A model generated the notes under the pieces. It had not been told where the DNA came from. It saw only the letters and a list, made by a program, of their open reading frames with translations, and did not search any database. A DNA stretch of 64,000 nt from Ignatzschineria sp. RMDPL8A (GTDB lineage Bacteria > Pseudomonadota > Gammaproteobacteria > Cardiobacteriales > Wohlfahrtiimonadaceae). Both the position numbers and the translations under genes were made by a program. Of this stretch, positions 55,856-64,000 are shown in pieces. The DNA is taken from positions 496,001-560,000 of the forward strand of contig NZ_JAPPWA010000002.1 of the NCBI RefSeq assembly GCF_029815055.1, in the 5' to 3' direction. The stretch's first letter is position 1, and each line of letters opens with the position of its first letter.

Positions 55856-56996
55856 TACATTGACACTGATTATTGCTGCGTTTTGGTTGGTCTAAATACT
55901 CTTGAGACTGCATTTCGATTAAACGGCTAATCGTCCGATCGAACTCAAAGTCGAGTGCTTTTTCACCTTTAGCAGCATAAAGATTTTGCATATCGACCTC
56001 GGAGCCGATAATGAGTTTAACGCCTTGGTCGTAAAATTCATCAACCATGATGACAAATCGGCGCGCCTCATTCTCAAGATCTCGGGTTAATTTGGGTAAA
56101 CCGTGGAAAAAGACGGTTTCAAAACATTCCGCAAGGCGGATAAAATCGCTTGAAGAGCGGGCTTTACAGCAGGCTTCTTCAAAGGTAAACCAGGTGGCAC
56201 TTTCGGTGCGTTTGAGCATCTCAAATTTATGGCCATTCACATCCATCACCACAGGGCCTTGTACTTTGCCGATCAGCTCTTCAAATTTGTCTTCAAAATT
56301 GGCAATTTGCTCATCGATCGATCCGGTAAACCAGACATCGGCGGTTTCAAGATGGCGCATGCGGTAATCTTGGTCGCTATCGAGCGGAATATTACGCAGG
56401 CGCTCTTTGATGATTTTAATTGCCGGTAAAAATTGCTCACGCTGAAGCCCATTTTTATAGAGATCATCGGGGAGGCGGTTTGAGGTGGTAACAAAGAAGA
56501 TCCCCTCTTGGAGAAGGGCATCAAGAAGACGATAAAGAATCATCGCATCGGTAATATCGATGACGTGGAACTCGTCAACGCAGAGCACTTTACACTCTTT
56601 TGCGTACTCTTTTGCCACCATCTTTAAGGGATCTTCTTGCCCTTGAAATTGGCGCATTTTCTTATGCACATCTTGCATAAAATGGTAGTAATGTTCGCGG
56701 ATTTTCGGGACATCGATATTGTCGTAGAAAAGATCCATCAAGAATGTTTTACCCCGGCCAACGCGCCCATAAATATAGAGTCCGCGTGGATCGTTATACT
56801 CAACGGCGTGTTCAGTATTGGTAAACGGCTTAAATACTTTCTGTAAAAGGGAGAGTTTATCGGCATTGACCACCGGCTCATCGGTTTTGATTTGAGCTTT
56901 TAATTGATCATACGCGTCAACAACAGAGAGCTGTATTTTGTCGACGTTAAACCCTTTTTCTTCGATTAATTTATAATAGGCGTCTTTGATGGTCAT
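55839..56996 (-). CDS. zapE: cell division ATPase ZapE
   Basis: AFG1-like P-loop ATPase that acts at the FtsZ ring late in division. The 385-residue product has Walker A GRVGRGKT (77-84), Walker B VLCVDEFHV (about 134-142) and the family pattern FVTTSNRLPDDLYKNGLQREQFLPAI (in pieces). The C-terminal 15 residues are polar with NNQCQCNE. It lies 6 bases after tadA and overlaps ydiJ by 17 bases. Confidence 0.92.
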   Translation of the reverse strand: MTIKDAYYKLIEEKGFNVDKIQLSVVDAYDQLKAQIKTDEPVVNADKLSLLQKVFKPFTNTEHAVEYNDPRGLYIYGRVGRGKTFLMDLFYDNIDVPKIREHYYHFMQDVHKKMRQFQGQEDPLKMVAKEYAKECKVLCVDEFHVIDITDAMILYRLLDALLQEGIFFVTTSNRLPDDLYKNGLQREQFLPAIKIIKERLRNIPLDSDQDYRMRHLETADVWFTGSIDEQIANFEDKFEELIGKVQGPVVMDVNGHKFEMLKRTESATWFTFEEACCKARSSSDFIRLAECFETVFFHGLPKLTRDLENEARRFVIMVDEFYDQGVKLIIGSEVDMQNLYAAKGEKALDFEFDRTISRLIEMQSQEYLDQPKRSNNQCQCNEIKE

Positions 56997-57002
56997 AACT
57001 TA

Positions 57003-57527
57003 TTATTTTCTCTTATTAGCTTGATTTAATCGTCTTTCTCGGAAGAATTGTTTCAATAATCCTCGACATTCATCATGCAGAATATGCGGGATTATTTCAA
57101 CCTTATGATTAAAACTTTCGATCTCGTTGAGTTTAATATTGGTTGTCATTGCGCCGTTCCGTGAATCCCCCGCTCCATAAATGACCCGTTTGATGCGCGC
57201 GTGAACAAAGCTCCCCGCACACATCATGCAAGGCTCTAATGTTACGTATAAATCCACATTAAGTAAACGGTAATTCTCGATTTTTTGACATGCGTTGCGA
57301 ATTGCAACAATTTCGGCGTGGGCCGTCGGATCATGGCTGGTGATCGAAAGATTATGCCCCCGCGCGAGAATCTCATCATTAGCCACAATCACCGCGCCAA
57401 TGGGCACCTCACCCAAAGCATACGCCTTTCTCGCCTCATTTAACGCTTCCTGCATGAAAAACTCGTGCCGTTTTAGCTCAGGGGGCACCGTTAAACTCGG
57501 CGTTTCTGTGTTGATAATCTCGGTCAT
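57003..57527 (-). CDS. tadA: tRNA adenosine(34) deaminase
   Basis: Makes inosine at the wobble base of tRNA-Arg(ACG). The 174-residue product has the zinc-deaminase motif HAE (His70, Glu72) and PCMMC (Cys100, Cys103), plus the C-terminal LLKQFFRERR region. It lies 6 bases after yggT and 6 before zapE in one operon. Confidence 0.95.
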   Translation of the reverse strand: MTEIINTETPSLTVPPELKRHEFFMQEALNEARKAYALGEVPIGAVIVANDEILARGHNLSITSHDPTAHAEIVAIRNACQKIENYRLLNVDLYVTLEPCMMCAGSFVHARIKRVIYGAGDSRNGAMTTNIKLNEIESFNHKVEIIPHILHDECRGLLKQFFRERRLNQANKRK

Positions 57528-57533
57528 AGAGCG

Positions 57534-58097
57534 TTAGATCAGCTGATAGCGGAAATAGCTTAAAATCGAGAGCCCAAGGAAGATGAGAAACATCGCAATC
57601 ATCGGACGGAAATCGATATTGGCATAGACAACCCGCGGTCTAACGCGTTTTAACACCGGTGCGGTGAGCTGATGAAGGAGCGCTAACACCAGTCCCATTT
57701 GCGGAGAGGAGCCAAGCCAGCTGGTGATCGCCTGAATAATAAAGAGAAATAGATAGAGATAGAGAATTCCCGAGGCGATATCTAGCAGGATAAACCCAAG
57801 CACGATCAGCGGTTTATAAGAGGTGATGATCGAGAGCGCGATAAAGAGTGCATATTTGATAATCCCCATGATGAGAAGGAGGACAAAGCAGGACCAATCA
57901 TACCGGCTAAAGGTTGGCGTAATGCGGCGGATCGGCATTAAAATTGGATTGGTCACTTTTACCAGCGCCTGAATTAAGGGGTGATAAAAATTCGCCTTCA
58001 CACATTGGAGAAAAAAGCGCAGTAAAATCAGCGTTGAGAAGAGCCCAAAGCCCACCTCAATGGTAAAACGGAGTATTAATTGGAGTAAACCGAGCAC
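57534..58097 (-). CDS. yggT: YggT-family membrane protein
   Basis: A 187-residue inner-membrane protein with two YggT repeats: each has a pair of helices around a short PL(I)x-P-(I/V)L-x-(P/R)-x-R motif (read as NPILMPIRRITPTF and APVLKRVRPRV). Some relatives act in osmotic stress or cell division; the role is not settled. The start codon is GTG with AAGGA 8-9 bases upstream. It follows proC, its usual partner, by 59 bases. Confidence 0.85.
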   Translation of the reverse strand: MLGLLQLILRFTIEVGFGLFSTLILLRFFLQCVKANFYHPLIQALVKVTNPILMPIRRITPTFSRYDWSCFVLLLIMGIIKYALFIALSIITSYKPLIVLGFILLDIASGILYLYLFLFIIQAITSWLGSSPQMGLVLALLHQLTAPVLKRVRPRVVYANIDFRPMIAMFLIFLGLSILSYFRYQLI

Positions 58098-58156
58098 AAT
58101 CGAAATCCTTTTTATTGAGCGTTGTAACGAGGGTTAAGGTTGATCTATGGGGACGA

Positions 58157-58981
58157 TTATAACTTTTTCGAGATCTCGCTTGAAAGGACTTGATCCCGAT
58201 CGAACGCTGCTTGCATGCCACGCTCAATAATCTGCTGTAGATCGTCGCGCTCAAAGCTGAAGATCGCCTGTTCTGTGGTGCCCTCAGGAGACATCACGCT
58301 CTCTTTTAATGCTTTTACCGATTTATCCGAATCAAGAGCAATTTGCGCAGAGCCGAGCATGGTCTGTTTCGCTAAAATCTCACTGCTTTCACGGCTAAGA
58401 CCGAGTTTTACGCCGGCATCGATCATAATTTCTAAGAGATAGAAAAAGTAAGCAGGGCTTGAGCCTGATACAGAGATTACCGCTGAAAGAAGCGCCTCTT
58501 TTTCAACCCAGGTCGTGATGCCGCAGGCATTAAAAATCGTTTCCGTTAACGCCGCGTGGGAATCGGTTAGTGTATTGGGTGAAAAGAGCGCCGTTGCGCC
58601 AAGGCCTACCGCCGCTGGAATATTGGGCATCGTGCGCACAAGGGGCTGAGTCTCCCGGCCAAGCGCGCGTAAAATCGCTTCGCTTGAGATGCCCGCTGCA
58701 ACAGAGATCACAAGGGTCTCTTCCTTTAAATGGGGCTTGAGTTCCGGTAACAGTTCCGGAAAGCCTTGCGGTTTAATGGCAAGGACAATTGCGTCCATCT
58801 CATCAATAAATTCACTAAAATGTGAGGCGGTATTAATCCCCAAGGTTTCAGAAAAATATTCGCGTTTAGGCGCATTACGATCGGCGACATAGAGCAGGCT
58901 CTTTGGGTAATGTTCCACAAGGCCTTCTAAAATAGCGGTCGCCATATGACCGCCCCCAATAAATCCGATTTTTGCTTGCAT
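58157..58981 (-). CDS. proC: pyrroline-5-carboxylate reductase
   Basis: Last step of proline synthesis. The 274-residue product starts with the Rossmann loop GFIGGGHMA, has AIKPQ, SVAAGISSEA, RTMPNIPAAVGLGATAL and the C-terminal active-site region SGSSPAYFFYLLE ... SPEGTTEQA. ATG at 58981 is preferred to a GTG two codons upstream because GAGG then has a better spacing. It heads the proC-yggT-tadA-zapE-ydiJ gene string. Confidence 0.95.
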   Translation of the reverse strand: MQAKIGFIGGGHMATAILEGLVEHYPKSLLYVADRNAPKREYFSETLGINTASHFSEFIDEMDAIVLAIKPQGFPELLPELKPHLKEETLVISVAAGISSEAILRALGRETQPLVRTMPNIPAAVGLGATALFSPNTLTDSHAALTETIFNACGITTWVEKEALLSAVISVSGSSPAYFFYLLEIMIDAGVKLGLSRESSEILAKQTMLGSAQIALDSDKSVKALKESVMSPEGTTEQAIFSFERDDLQQIIERGMQAAFDRDQVLSSEISKKL

Positions 58982-59063
58982 AAACACCTCGCTGAGTCGT
59001 AAAAATAAACGATTATTTCACGGGCTATCTTAGCATTTTTTCACGCTTACGGCATGTAAAAGC

Positions 59064-59657
59064 TTAATTCCAAGGATCGCGGGTACAGACCGCATCGAGC
59101 ACAACGCAGCTCGCATCGCTGCATTCGTCATAGAGTTTTGCTTTGATCTTAGCTAGATTGGGATCATCGCCCGAGGTGCGCGCTCCGCGAAATCCGCGTT
59201 GATACTCCTGCAGTTTGGTATAAAAACGGTTATTTTTGGCGGAATAGGCAATTGCGCCACAGCCATTTCGGAAGGATAAAACTACCTCACACGGCGCACA
59301 ATTTTGCATTGCCTGCGCTTCTGCACGATACGCACCGACAAACCCTTTATATTCATTCGGGCCATTAATAAATTGGATGCGATCATTATCGCGCGTCTCG
59401 CCAATGCCAAAGCGCCCCGAGCGAGGATCTCCGGCAAAAGCTGCATAAAAATGATCACCTCGATTAATTCGCGGCCCGAGCTGATCGGGATGGGATAAAA
59501 TCACCCCACCAAATTTATTCACTAAATATTCAGAACAAAAATTCCAGTCAGTACAGTGCGTTTCGCGTGTATCGGTGTGGATGACTTGTGCGTTTGCAAA
59601 TATAGGAAATGAAAAATTGAAGATGAGTGAAAATAGGATAAAACGAAAATGAGTCAT
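59064..59657 (-). CDS. exported DUF4189-like protein
   Basis: A 197-residue protein with a signal peptide (about 1-23, ending ANA) and no membrane segment after it, so periplasmic or secreted. Several cysteines, CAPCEVV and GCGAIAYS, and the pattern EAQAMQNC with a later CGAIAY match the DUF4189 family. Function unknown. AAGGAAAAG lies before the ATG. It stands alone between proC and the divergent nuclease gene. Confidence 0.7.
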   Translation of the reverse strand: MTHFRFILFSLIFNFSFPIFANAQVIHTDTRETHCTDWNFCSEYLVNKFGGVILSHPDQLGPRINRGDHFYAAFAGDPRSGRFGIGETRDNDRIQFINGPNEYKGFVGAYRAEAQAMQNCAPCEVVLSFRNGCGAIAYSAKNNRFYTKLQEYQRGFRGARTSGDDPNLAKIKAKLYDECSDASCVVLDAVCTRDPWN

Positions 59658-59781
59658 ATTCTTTTCCTTGTCAAATCAATTAGCTGTCTAAAGGGGCTTG
59701 CCTATATGTAATTATAAGGTAGATTGTATAAAATATTGGTAAGTCTTATAATAGGTTGTTTTAATTTATAGGTGGCTGGGT

Positions 59782-60861
59782 ATGGATTTTAATGAGCGGT
59801 TAGCATCAATTAGTCATAGGATCGAACAACAAGCGGAACATATTACAACTGAGGAAGCAACAAAAACGGCATTTATTATGCCATTCATTCAGCAAGTGCT
59901 TGGCTATGATGTGTTCAATCCACTTGAAGTAGTGCCTGAATTTACGGCTGATGTTGGTGTAAAAAAGGGCGAAAAAGTGGACTACGCTATTATTCATGAT
60001 AATGAGGTACAAATTTTAATTGAGGCAAAAAAGATTGGGGAGTCTCTCAGCTCGCAACATGAGTCTCAATTGTTTCGATATTTCGCTACAACGACAGCAA
60101 AAATAGCCATTTTGACGAATGGTCAATATTATAAGTTTTATACTGATTTAGAGTCGCCTAATAAGATGGATGAGAAGCCATTTTTAGAGGTGGACTTGCT
60201 CGATGTGGAAGATCATGTCATTCCAGAACTTAAAAAACTGACTAAAAAGAACTTTGATGTTGAATCGATCATTAATGCTGCAGGTGAGCTGAAGTATTTA
60301 AGCCAAATTAAACGCCTACTAGCTCATCAACTTGTGGAACCACACGAGGACTTTATTCGTTTTTGTATCGCAAATGTGTACGATGGCATCATTACACAAA
60401 AAGTGCGGGAACAGTTTACGCCGTTAATCTTAAAAGCGGGCAATCAGTTTGTAGAAGATCGTGTTAATGACCGTCTGAAAAAGGCGCTTTCAAAAAGCTC
60501 TTCATATGGTGCTTCATCTGAGGCTGAAGAGACTGTGGGCGATGAAGAGATGGAGAAAGAAGACGATAATGGCATTGTGACCACGATGGAAGAGATTGAG
60601 GGGTACAACATTGTTAAAGCAATTGTCCGAAAAGTGGTGAGCGTTGAAAGAGTGACAGCCCGTGATACGAAGAGTTACTTTGGCGTTTTACTTGATGATA
60701 ACAATCGTAAACCCATTTGCCGGTTGCATTTTAATCGCACGCAGAAATATTTAGGGGTGTTTGATGTTGATAAAAATGAAACACGCGTTCCGATCGACTC
60801 ATTAGATGAGATTTTTAATTATGAAGAAGAGTTGATGACGGCGGCGACATCATATGATTAG
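59782..60861 (+). CDS. stand-alone HsdR-N-type (PD-(D/E)xK) nuclease-domain protein
   Basis: A 359-residue soluble protein whose N-terminal half looks like the nuclease part of type I restriction subunit R: TKTAFIMPFIQQVLGYDVFNP, then VDYAII (Asp68) and the catalytic EAK (81-83), then SQLFRYF. There is no helicase. An acidic linker (about 235-260) leads to a beta-rich C-terminal domain (about 265-345). No methylase or specificity gene is nearby. Such proteins occur in defence and mobile contexts, but their role is mostly untested. AGGTGG precedes the ATG. One 60-base line counts 38% G+C, lower than typical here. A terminator follows. Confidence 0.72.
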   Translation: MDFNERLASISHRIEQQAEHITTEEATKTAFIMPFIQQVLGYDVFNPLEVVPEFTADVGVKKGEKVDYAIIHDNEVQILIEAKKIGESLSSQHESQLFRYFATTTAKIAILTNGQYYKFYTDLESPNKMDEKPFLEVDLLDVEDHVIPELKKLTKKNFDVESIINAAGELKYLSQIKRLLAHQLVEPHEDFIRFCIANVYDGIITQKVREQFTPLILKAGNQFVEDRVNDRLKKALSKSSSYGASSEAEETVGDEEMEKEDDNGIVTTMEEIEGYNIVKAIVRKVVSVERVTARDTKSYFGVLLDDNNRKPICRLHFNRTQKYLGVFDVDKNETRVPIDSLDEIFNYEEELMTAATSYD

Positions 60862-60892
60862 AATAAGTTAGAAAACTTGATGTAATCGACTT

Positions 60893-60922
60893 AAAGGGAG
60901 CAGATAATTGGCTCCCTTTTTT
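60893..60922 (+). terminator. terminator after the nuclease-domain gene
   Basis: AAAGGGAGC pairs with GCTCCCTTT around a 9-base loop, then T-run. Confidence 0.88.
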
Positions 60923-60964
60923 AAATCTATTTTATGCCATTAGGCTTTAGTGAATTTGCCGAAA

Positions 60965-61867
60965 TCACCGCGCTTTAAGGCGGGTGTTTAGCGCAGGCGC
61001 GTTAAGTGGCGGATCGGGGTGTTTGACTTGATTAAAACGTTTATTAGGATAATTGCCCCAGTCGCGGGTTGCGGCTTCAATTTGTGCTGGGTCGTGCGCG
61101 ACAAAGTTCCACCAGATAATGAGCGGCTCTGTTAATGGCGTGCCACCAATTAGCGCGATGTGCGTGCCCTTTTCAAGGGTCAGTGTGAGTGAAGTTTGTC
61201 CGGTTTCAATCGCGATAAATTCATCATCATTATAATGCTCACCATCGATTTCGACCGCGCCTTCGGTGATAAAAATGCCATATTCAAATTCAGGGTCGAG
61301 GGGAAGGGTGCAGGTTTGCGCTTCATGCGCCATGATATCGGCACCCATTAGCGGTGAGTAGGATTGAGTCGGCGCGCGATATCCTAGAAACCTCCCCATA
61401 AAGAGATGGATGATAAGTCCCTCGTGCGAAAACATTGGGAGATCATCATAATGCTTGAAACTTGACGGGTTTGAGCTTTGCTCTTTAGGAAGCGCGATCC
61501 AAAATTGCAGTGTTTTCAGCGGGCCGTGATAATTTGGTTCACTCACTTCGGTGTGGACAATGCCATTTCCCGCCGTCATAAGATTGACCTCATACGGGCG
61601 AATGATGGAGTGATTGCCAAGGCTATCGCGGTGGACAATTTCCCCCTGCAGCATCCAAGTAAAGGTTTGCAGACCAATATGTGGGTGGGGCGCGACATTG
61701 ATCTTTTTGCTCGGATCATCGAGATTTTCGGGATTAACGGATTTTATGTGGAGATAATCGAGAAAACACCATGCGCCAATCCGCGGGCAATTACGATTCG
61801 GGAGGGCGCGTTTCACTGGTTGCCCCGGCATAATTTCAGCGGTTCGAGTGGGAATGCGAGTGATCAT
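60965..61867 (-). CDS. pirin family protein
   Basis: Cupin-fold protein of 300 residues related to pirin and bacterial quercetinase. The metal site motif HPHIGLQT (near 62-69) and EIVHRDSLGN supply the His ligands; TVHTEV-type histidine is read as GIVHTEVSEP. The C-terminal cupin has GGTPLTEPLIIWWNFV. Substrate unknown. AAGGAG lies before the ATG. A single gene downstream of uvrB on the same strand. Confidence 0.86.
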   Translation of the reverse strand: MITRIPTRTAEIMPGQPVKRALPNRNCPRIGAWCFLDYLHIKSVNPENLDDPSKKINVAPHPHIGLQTFTWMLQGEIVHRDSLGNHSIIRPYEVNLMTAGNGIVHTEVSEPNYHGPLKTLQFWIALPKEQSSNPSSFKHYDDLPMFSHEGLIIHLFMGRFLGYRAPTQSYSPLMGADIMAHEAQTCTLPLDPEFEYGIFITEGAVEIDGEHYNDDEFIAIETGQTSLTLTLEKGTHIALIGGTPLTEPLIIWWNFVAHDPAQIEAATRDWGNYPNKRFNQVKHPDPPLNAPALNTRLKAR

Positions 61868-61886
61868 AAAGGCTCCTTAATTGAAA

Positions 61887-61958
61887 AAAAGAGATGCGGG
61901 ACACCTCTATTTATAATAGCGGAATTGTTAAAAATTAACCATTTAGGAGCATCTCTTT
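61887..61958 (-). terminator. possible uvrB terminator reaching into the coding end
   Basis: GCATCTCTTT (61949-61958, inside the last uvrB codons) pairs with AAAGAGATGC (61888-61897), and the minus-strand product then ends in a T-run. The loop is long (about 51 bases). Confidence 0.4.
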
Positions 61959-63974
61959 GCGTAAATTTTCAATCTCATCACGGAGTTTTGCCGCTTCTTC
62001 AAATTCAAGATTTTGCGCGTGATCGAGCATCGCTTTCTCTTTTTTGGCGATCAATTTCGCGACCGCTTTGGGATTGCTAAAATCGATCTCATTATCGAGG
62101 GCTTTTTCATTGATCGTAAGCTTGCCGCGATACTCCTCAAGATAACGCTGTTTAGGCGTGTTATCTTTCGCATCGTACATAATATCTTTTACCGCTTTAA
62201 TGATGGTTTGCGGGGTGATGTTATGGGCTTTGTTGTAGGCCTCTTGGAGGGTGCGGCGGCGTTTGGTTTCATCCATGGCACTCTTCATTGCGCCAGTGAT
62301 TTTATCGGCGTAGAGAATCGCTTTTCCTTCCGCATTTCGAGCGGCGCGACCAATGGTTTGAATGAGTGAACGCTCCGAGCGTAAAAACCCCTCTTTATCG
62401 GCATCTAAAATCGCCACGAGTGATACCTCGGGAATATCGAGACCTTCACGCAATAGGTTGATCCCAACGAGCACATCGAAGGTGCCAAGCCGTAGATCGC
62501 GGATAATTTCCACCCGTTCAACGGTATCAATATCGGAGTGGAGATAGCGCACTTTCACGCCGTGCTCCATTAAAAATTCGGTTAAATCTTCCGACATGCG
62601 CTTGGTGAGCGTCGTAATTAATACCCGCTCATTTTTGGCGGCGCGAACGTTTATTTCAGACAACACATCGTCCACTTGCGTTGCAACGGGGCGTACTTCC
62701 ACAATTGGATCGAGAAGCCCTGTTGGGCGTACCACCTGTTCGACCACTTGATCCGAATGTTCATCTTCGTAGGTGCTCGGCGTTGCCGATACAAAGATCG
62801 TTTGTGGCATCAGCGCTTCAAATTCATCAAAGCGAAGCGGGCGGTTATCAAGGGCAGAGGGCAGGCGAAATCCGTAGGTCACGAGATTTTCTTTACGGGA
62901 GCGATCCCCTTTATACATTGCTCCAACTTGCGGGACGGCGACGTGGGATTCGTCGATAAATAGAATGGCATCGTCGGGAAGATAATCAAAGAGTGTCGGC
63001 GGCGCTTCACCGGCTAAGCGGCCCGATAGATAGCGCGAATAGTTTTCAATCCCTTGGCAATATCCGAGCTCTAAAATCATCTCGATATCAAATTTTGTTC
63101 GCTGTTCAAGGCGCTGGGCTTCCAGTAATTTCCCATTTTCGCGCAGGGACTCAAGACGCTCTTTGAGTTCCACTTTAATCTCTTCAACGGCGTTTAAGAG
63201 CGTTGCCCGCGGGGTCACATAATGGCTTGAGGGATAGACCGTTAAACGGGGCACCGATCGACTCACCGAGCCGGTTAATGGATCAAAAAAGGAGAGATTA
63301 TCGACCTCATCATCAAAAAGCTCAATGCGAACGGCGTCGCGTTCACTATCGGCGGGGAAGATATCAATCACCTCACCGCGGACGCGAAATGTCCCGCGTT
63401 CAAGCACCACATCGTTTCGCTCATATTGCATCGCTACCAGCCGATTTAAAATATCACGCTGATCGATGCGTTCCCCTTTTGAGACATGAAGAATCATACT
63501 CATATAGTGATCGCGATCCCCAAGCCCGTAAATGGCCGACACAGTAGCGACAATAATGGTATCACGGCGTTCTAAAATGGCCTTGGTGGCTGAAAGCCGC
63601 ATCTGCTCGATATGATCGTTAATAGATGCATCTTTCTCAATAAAGGTATCGGACGCGGCCACATAGGCTTCCGGCTGATAATAATCGTAGTAAGAGACAA
63701 AATATTCCACCGCATTATTGGGGAAAAACTCCTTCATTTCGCCATAAAGCTGCGCGGCGAGGGTTTTATTGGGCGCCAAAATAATCGCGGGGCGCTGCGT
63801 ATTTTGAATAATGTTCGCCATGGTGAAGGTTTTCCCCGAGCCGGTTACCCCTAAAAGTGTCTGATAGGCGAGTCCATCATTTAATCCTTCCGTGAGCGCT
63901 TTAATCGCCGTCGGCTGATCGCCCGAAGGAGTGTAATGTGTACTAAGCTTGAAATTCGTGGCGTCTGTCATCAT
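61935..63974 (-). CDS. uvrB: excinuclease ABC subunit B
   Basis: Central damage-verifying helicase of nucleotide excision repair. The 679-residue product has Walker A GVTGSGKT (42-49), the beta-hairpin [11 protein letters not shown], the DESH box in [20 protein letters not shown] as motif VI, and a C-terminal UVR motif (about 635-670, [23 protein letters not shown] in pieces) that binds UvrA/UvrC. Two ATG codons open the gene; neither has a good ribosome site, so the first is taken. Only 26 bases of upstream sequence are in the window, so the promoter and any LexA box cannot be seen. Confidence 0.95.
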   Translation of the reverse strand: MMTDATNFKLSTHYTPSGDQPTAIKALTEGLNDGLAYQTLLGVTGSGKTFTMANIIQNTQRPAIILAPNKTLAAQLYGEMKEFFPNNAVEYFVSYYDYYQPEAYVAASDTFIEKDASINDHIEQMRLSATKAILERRDTIIVATVSAIYGLGDRDHYMSMILHVSKGERIDQRDILNRLVAMQYERNDVVLERGTFRVRGEVIDIFPADSERDAVRIELFDDEVDNLSFFDPLTGSVSRSVPRLTVYPSSHYVTPRATLLNAVEEIKVELKERLESLRENGKLLEAQRLEQRTKFDIEMILELGYCQGIENYSRYLSGRLAGEAPPTLFDYLPDDAILFIDESHVAVPQVGAMYKGDRSRKENLVTYGFRLPSALDNRPLRFDEFEALMPQTIFVSATPSTYEDEHSDQVVEQVVRPTGLLDPIVEVRPVATQVDDVLSEINVRAAKNERVLITTLTKRMSEDLTEFLMEHGVKVRYLHSDIDTVERVEIIRDLRLGTFDVLVGINLLREGLDIPEVSLVAILDADKEGFLRSERSLIQTIGRAARNAEGKAILYADKITGAMKSAMDETKRRRTLQEAYNKAHNITPQTIIKAVKDIMYDAKDNTPKQRYLEEYRGKLTINEKALDNEIDFSNPKAVAKLIAKKEKAMLDHAQNLEFEEAAKLRDEIENLRKEMLLNG

Positions 63975-64000
63975 TATCGAGAAGTATGCAGTTTATTTAA

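Overview
The window is a compact bacterial chromosome segment of moderate G+C from a gammaproteobacterium. The evidence is gene order and content: hflK-hflC-purA; ndk-rlmN-pilW-rodZ-hisS-yfgM-bamB-der; tgt-lptF-lptG; holC; zapE; a KdsD-type isomerase; and an LPS/BAM outer-membrane programme. I cannot fix the genus from sequence alone. No rRNA, tRNA, prophage or insertion sequence was recognised.

Layout. 1-9.8 kb: hflKC, purA, a phosphohexomutase, then tgt-lptF-lptG on the minus strand, holC and an orphan acidic protein. 9.8-12.1 kb: a two-gene cytochrome c operon (triheme protein plus a TsdA-like diheme protein). 12.4-18.3 kb: recN with a glutaredoxin-like gene, kdsD, rep and a DUF805-like membrane protein. 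18.3-26.0 kb: a vitamin B12 uptake block (tonB, btuD, btuC, a free-standing sensor globin, a cobalamin riboswitch, btuB, btuF) that runs into cysK. 26.2-34.3 kb: the ndk-to-der housekeeping operon, followed by an AT-rich polysaccharide pyruvyl transferase gene that looks acquired. 35.4-39.8 kb: tex and an AbgT-family transporter. 40.0-43.7 kb: a lipoprotein, then a retropepsin / inactive transglutaminase / ATP-grasp trio. 43.7-49.4 kb: an ABC exporter behind a near-perfect Fur box, yeiH, a quinone oxidoreductase, pnuC and mgsA. 49.6-51.4 kb: a type I-F-like CRISPR array of 30 repeats with no cas genes in the window. 51.5-64 kb: yhhQ and queF, a proC-yggT-tadA-zapE-ydiJ gene string, a DUF4189 protein, a lone HsdR-N-type nuclease, pirin and uvrB.

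How the parts work together. The B12 block holds every component needed for cobalamin import: energy coupling (TonB), outer-membrane receptor (BtuB), periplasmic binder (BtuF) and inner-membrane ABC pump (BtuCD). The riboswitch lies about 10 bases after the globin stop codon, so it is probably read from the globin transcript. This gives a possible link between haem-based gas/redox sensing and B12 import, the most unusual arrangement in the window. The CRISPR leader carries a match to the ribosomal boxA antitermination element just before the first repeat. Queuosine functions are split between tgt (7.4 kb) and yhhQ-queF (51.5 kb). Bases, motifs and spacings were read by eye; family names rest on recognised motifs, not on database searches.
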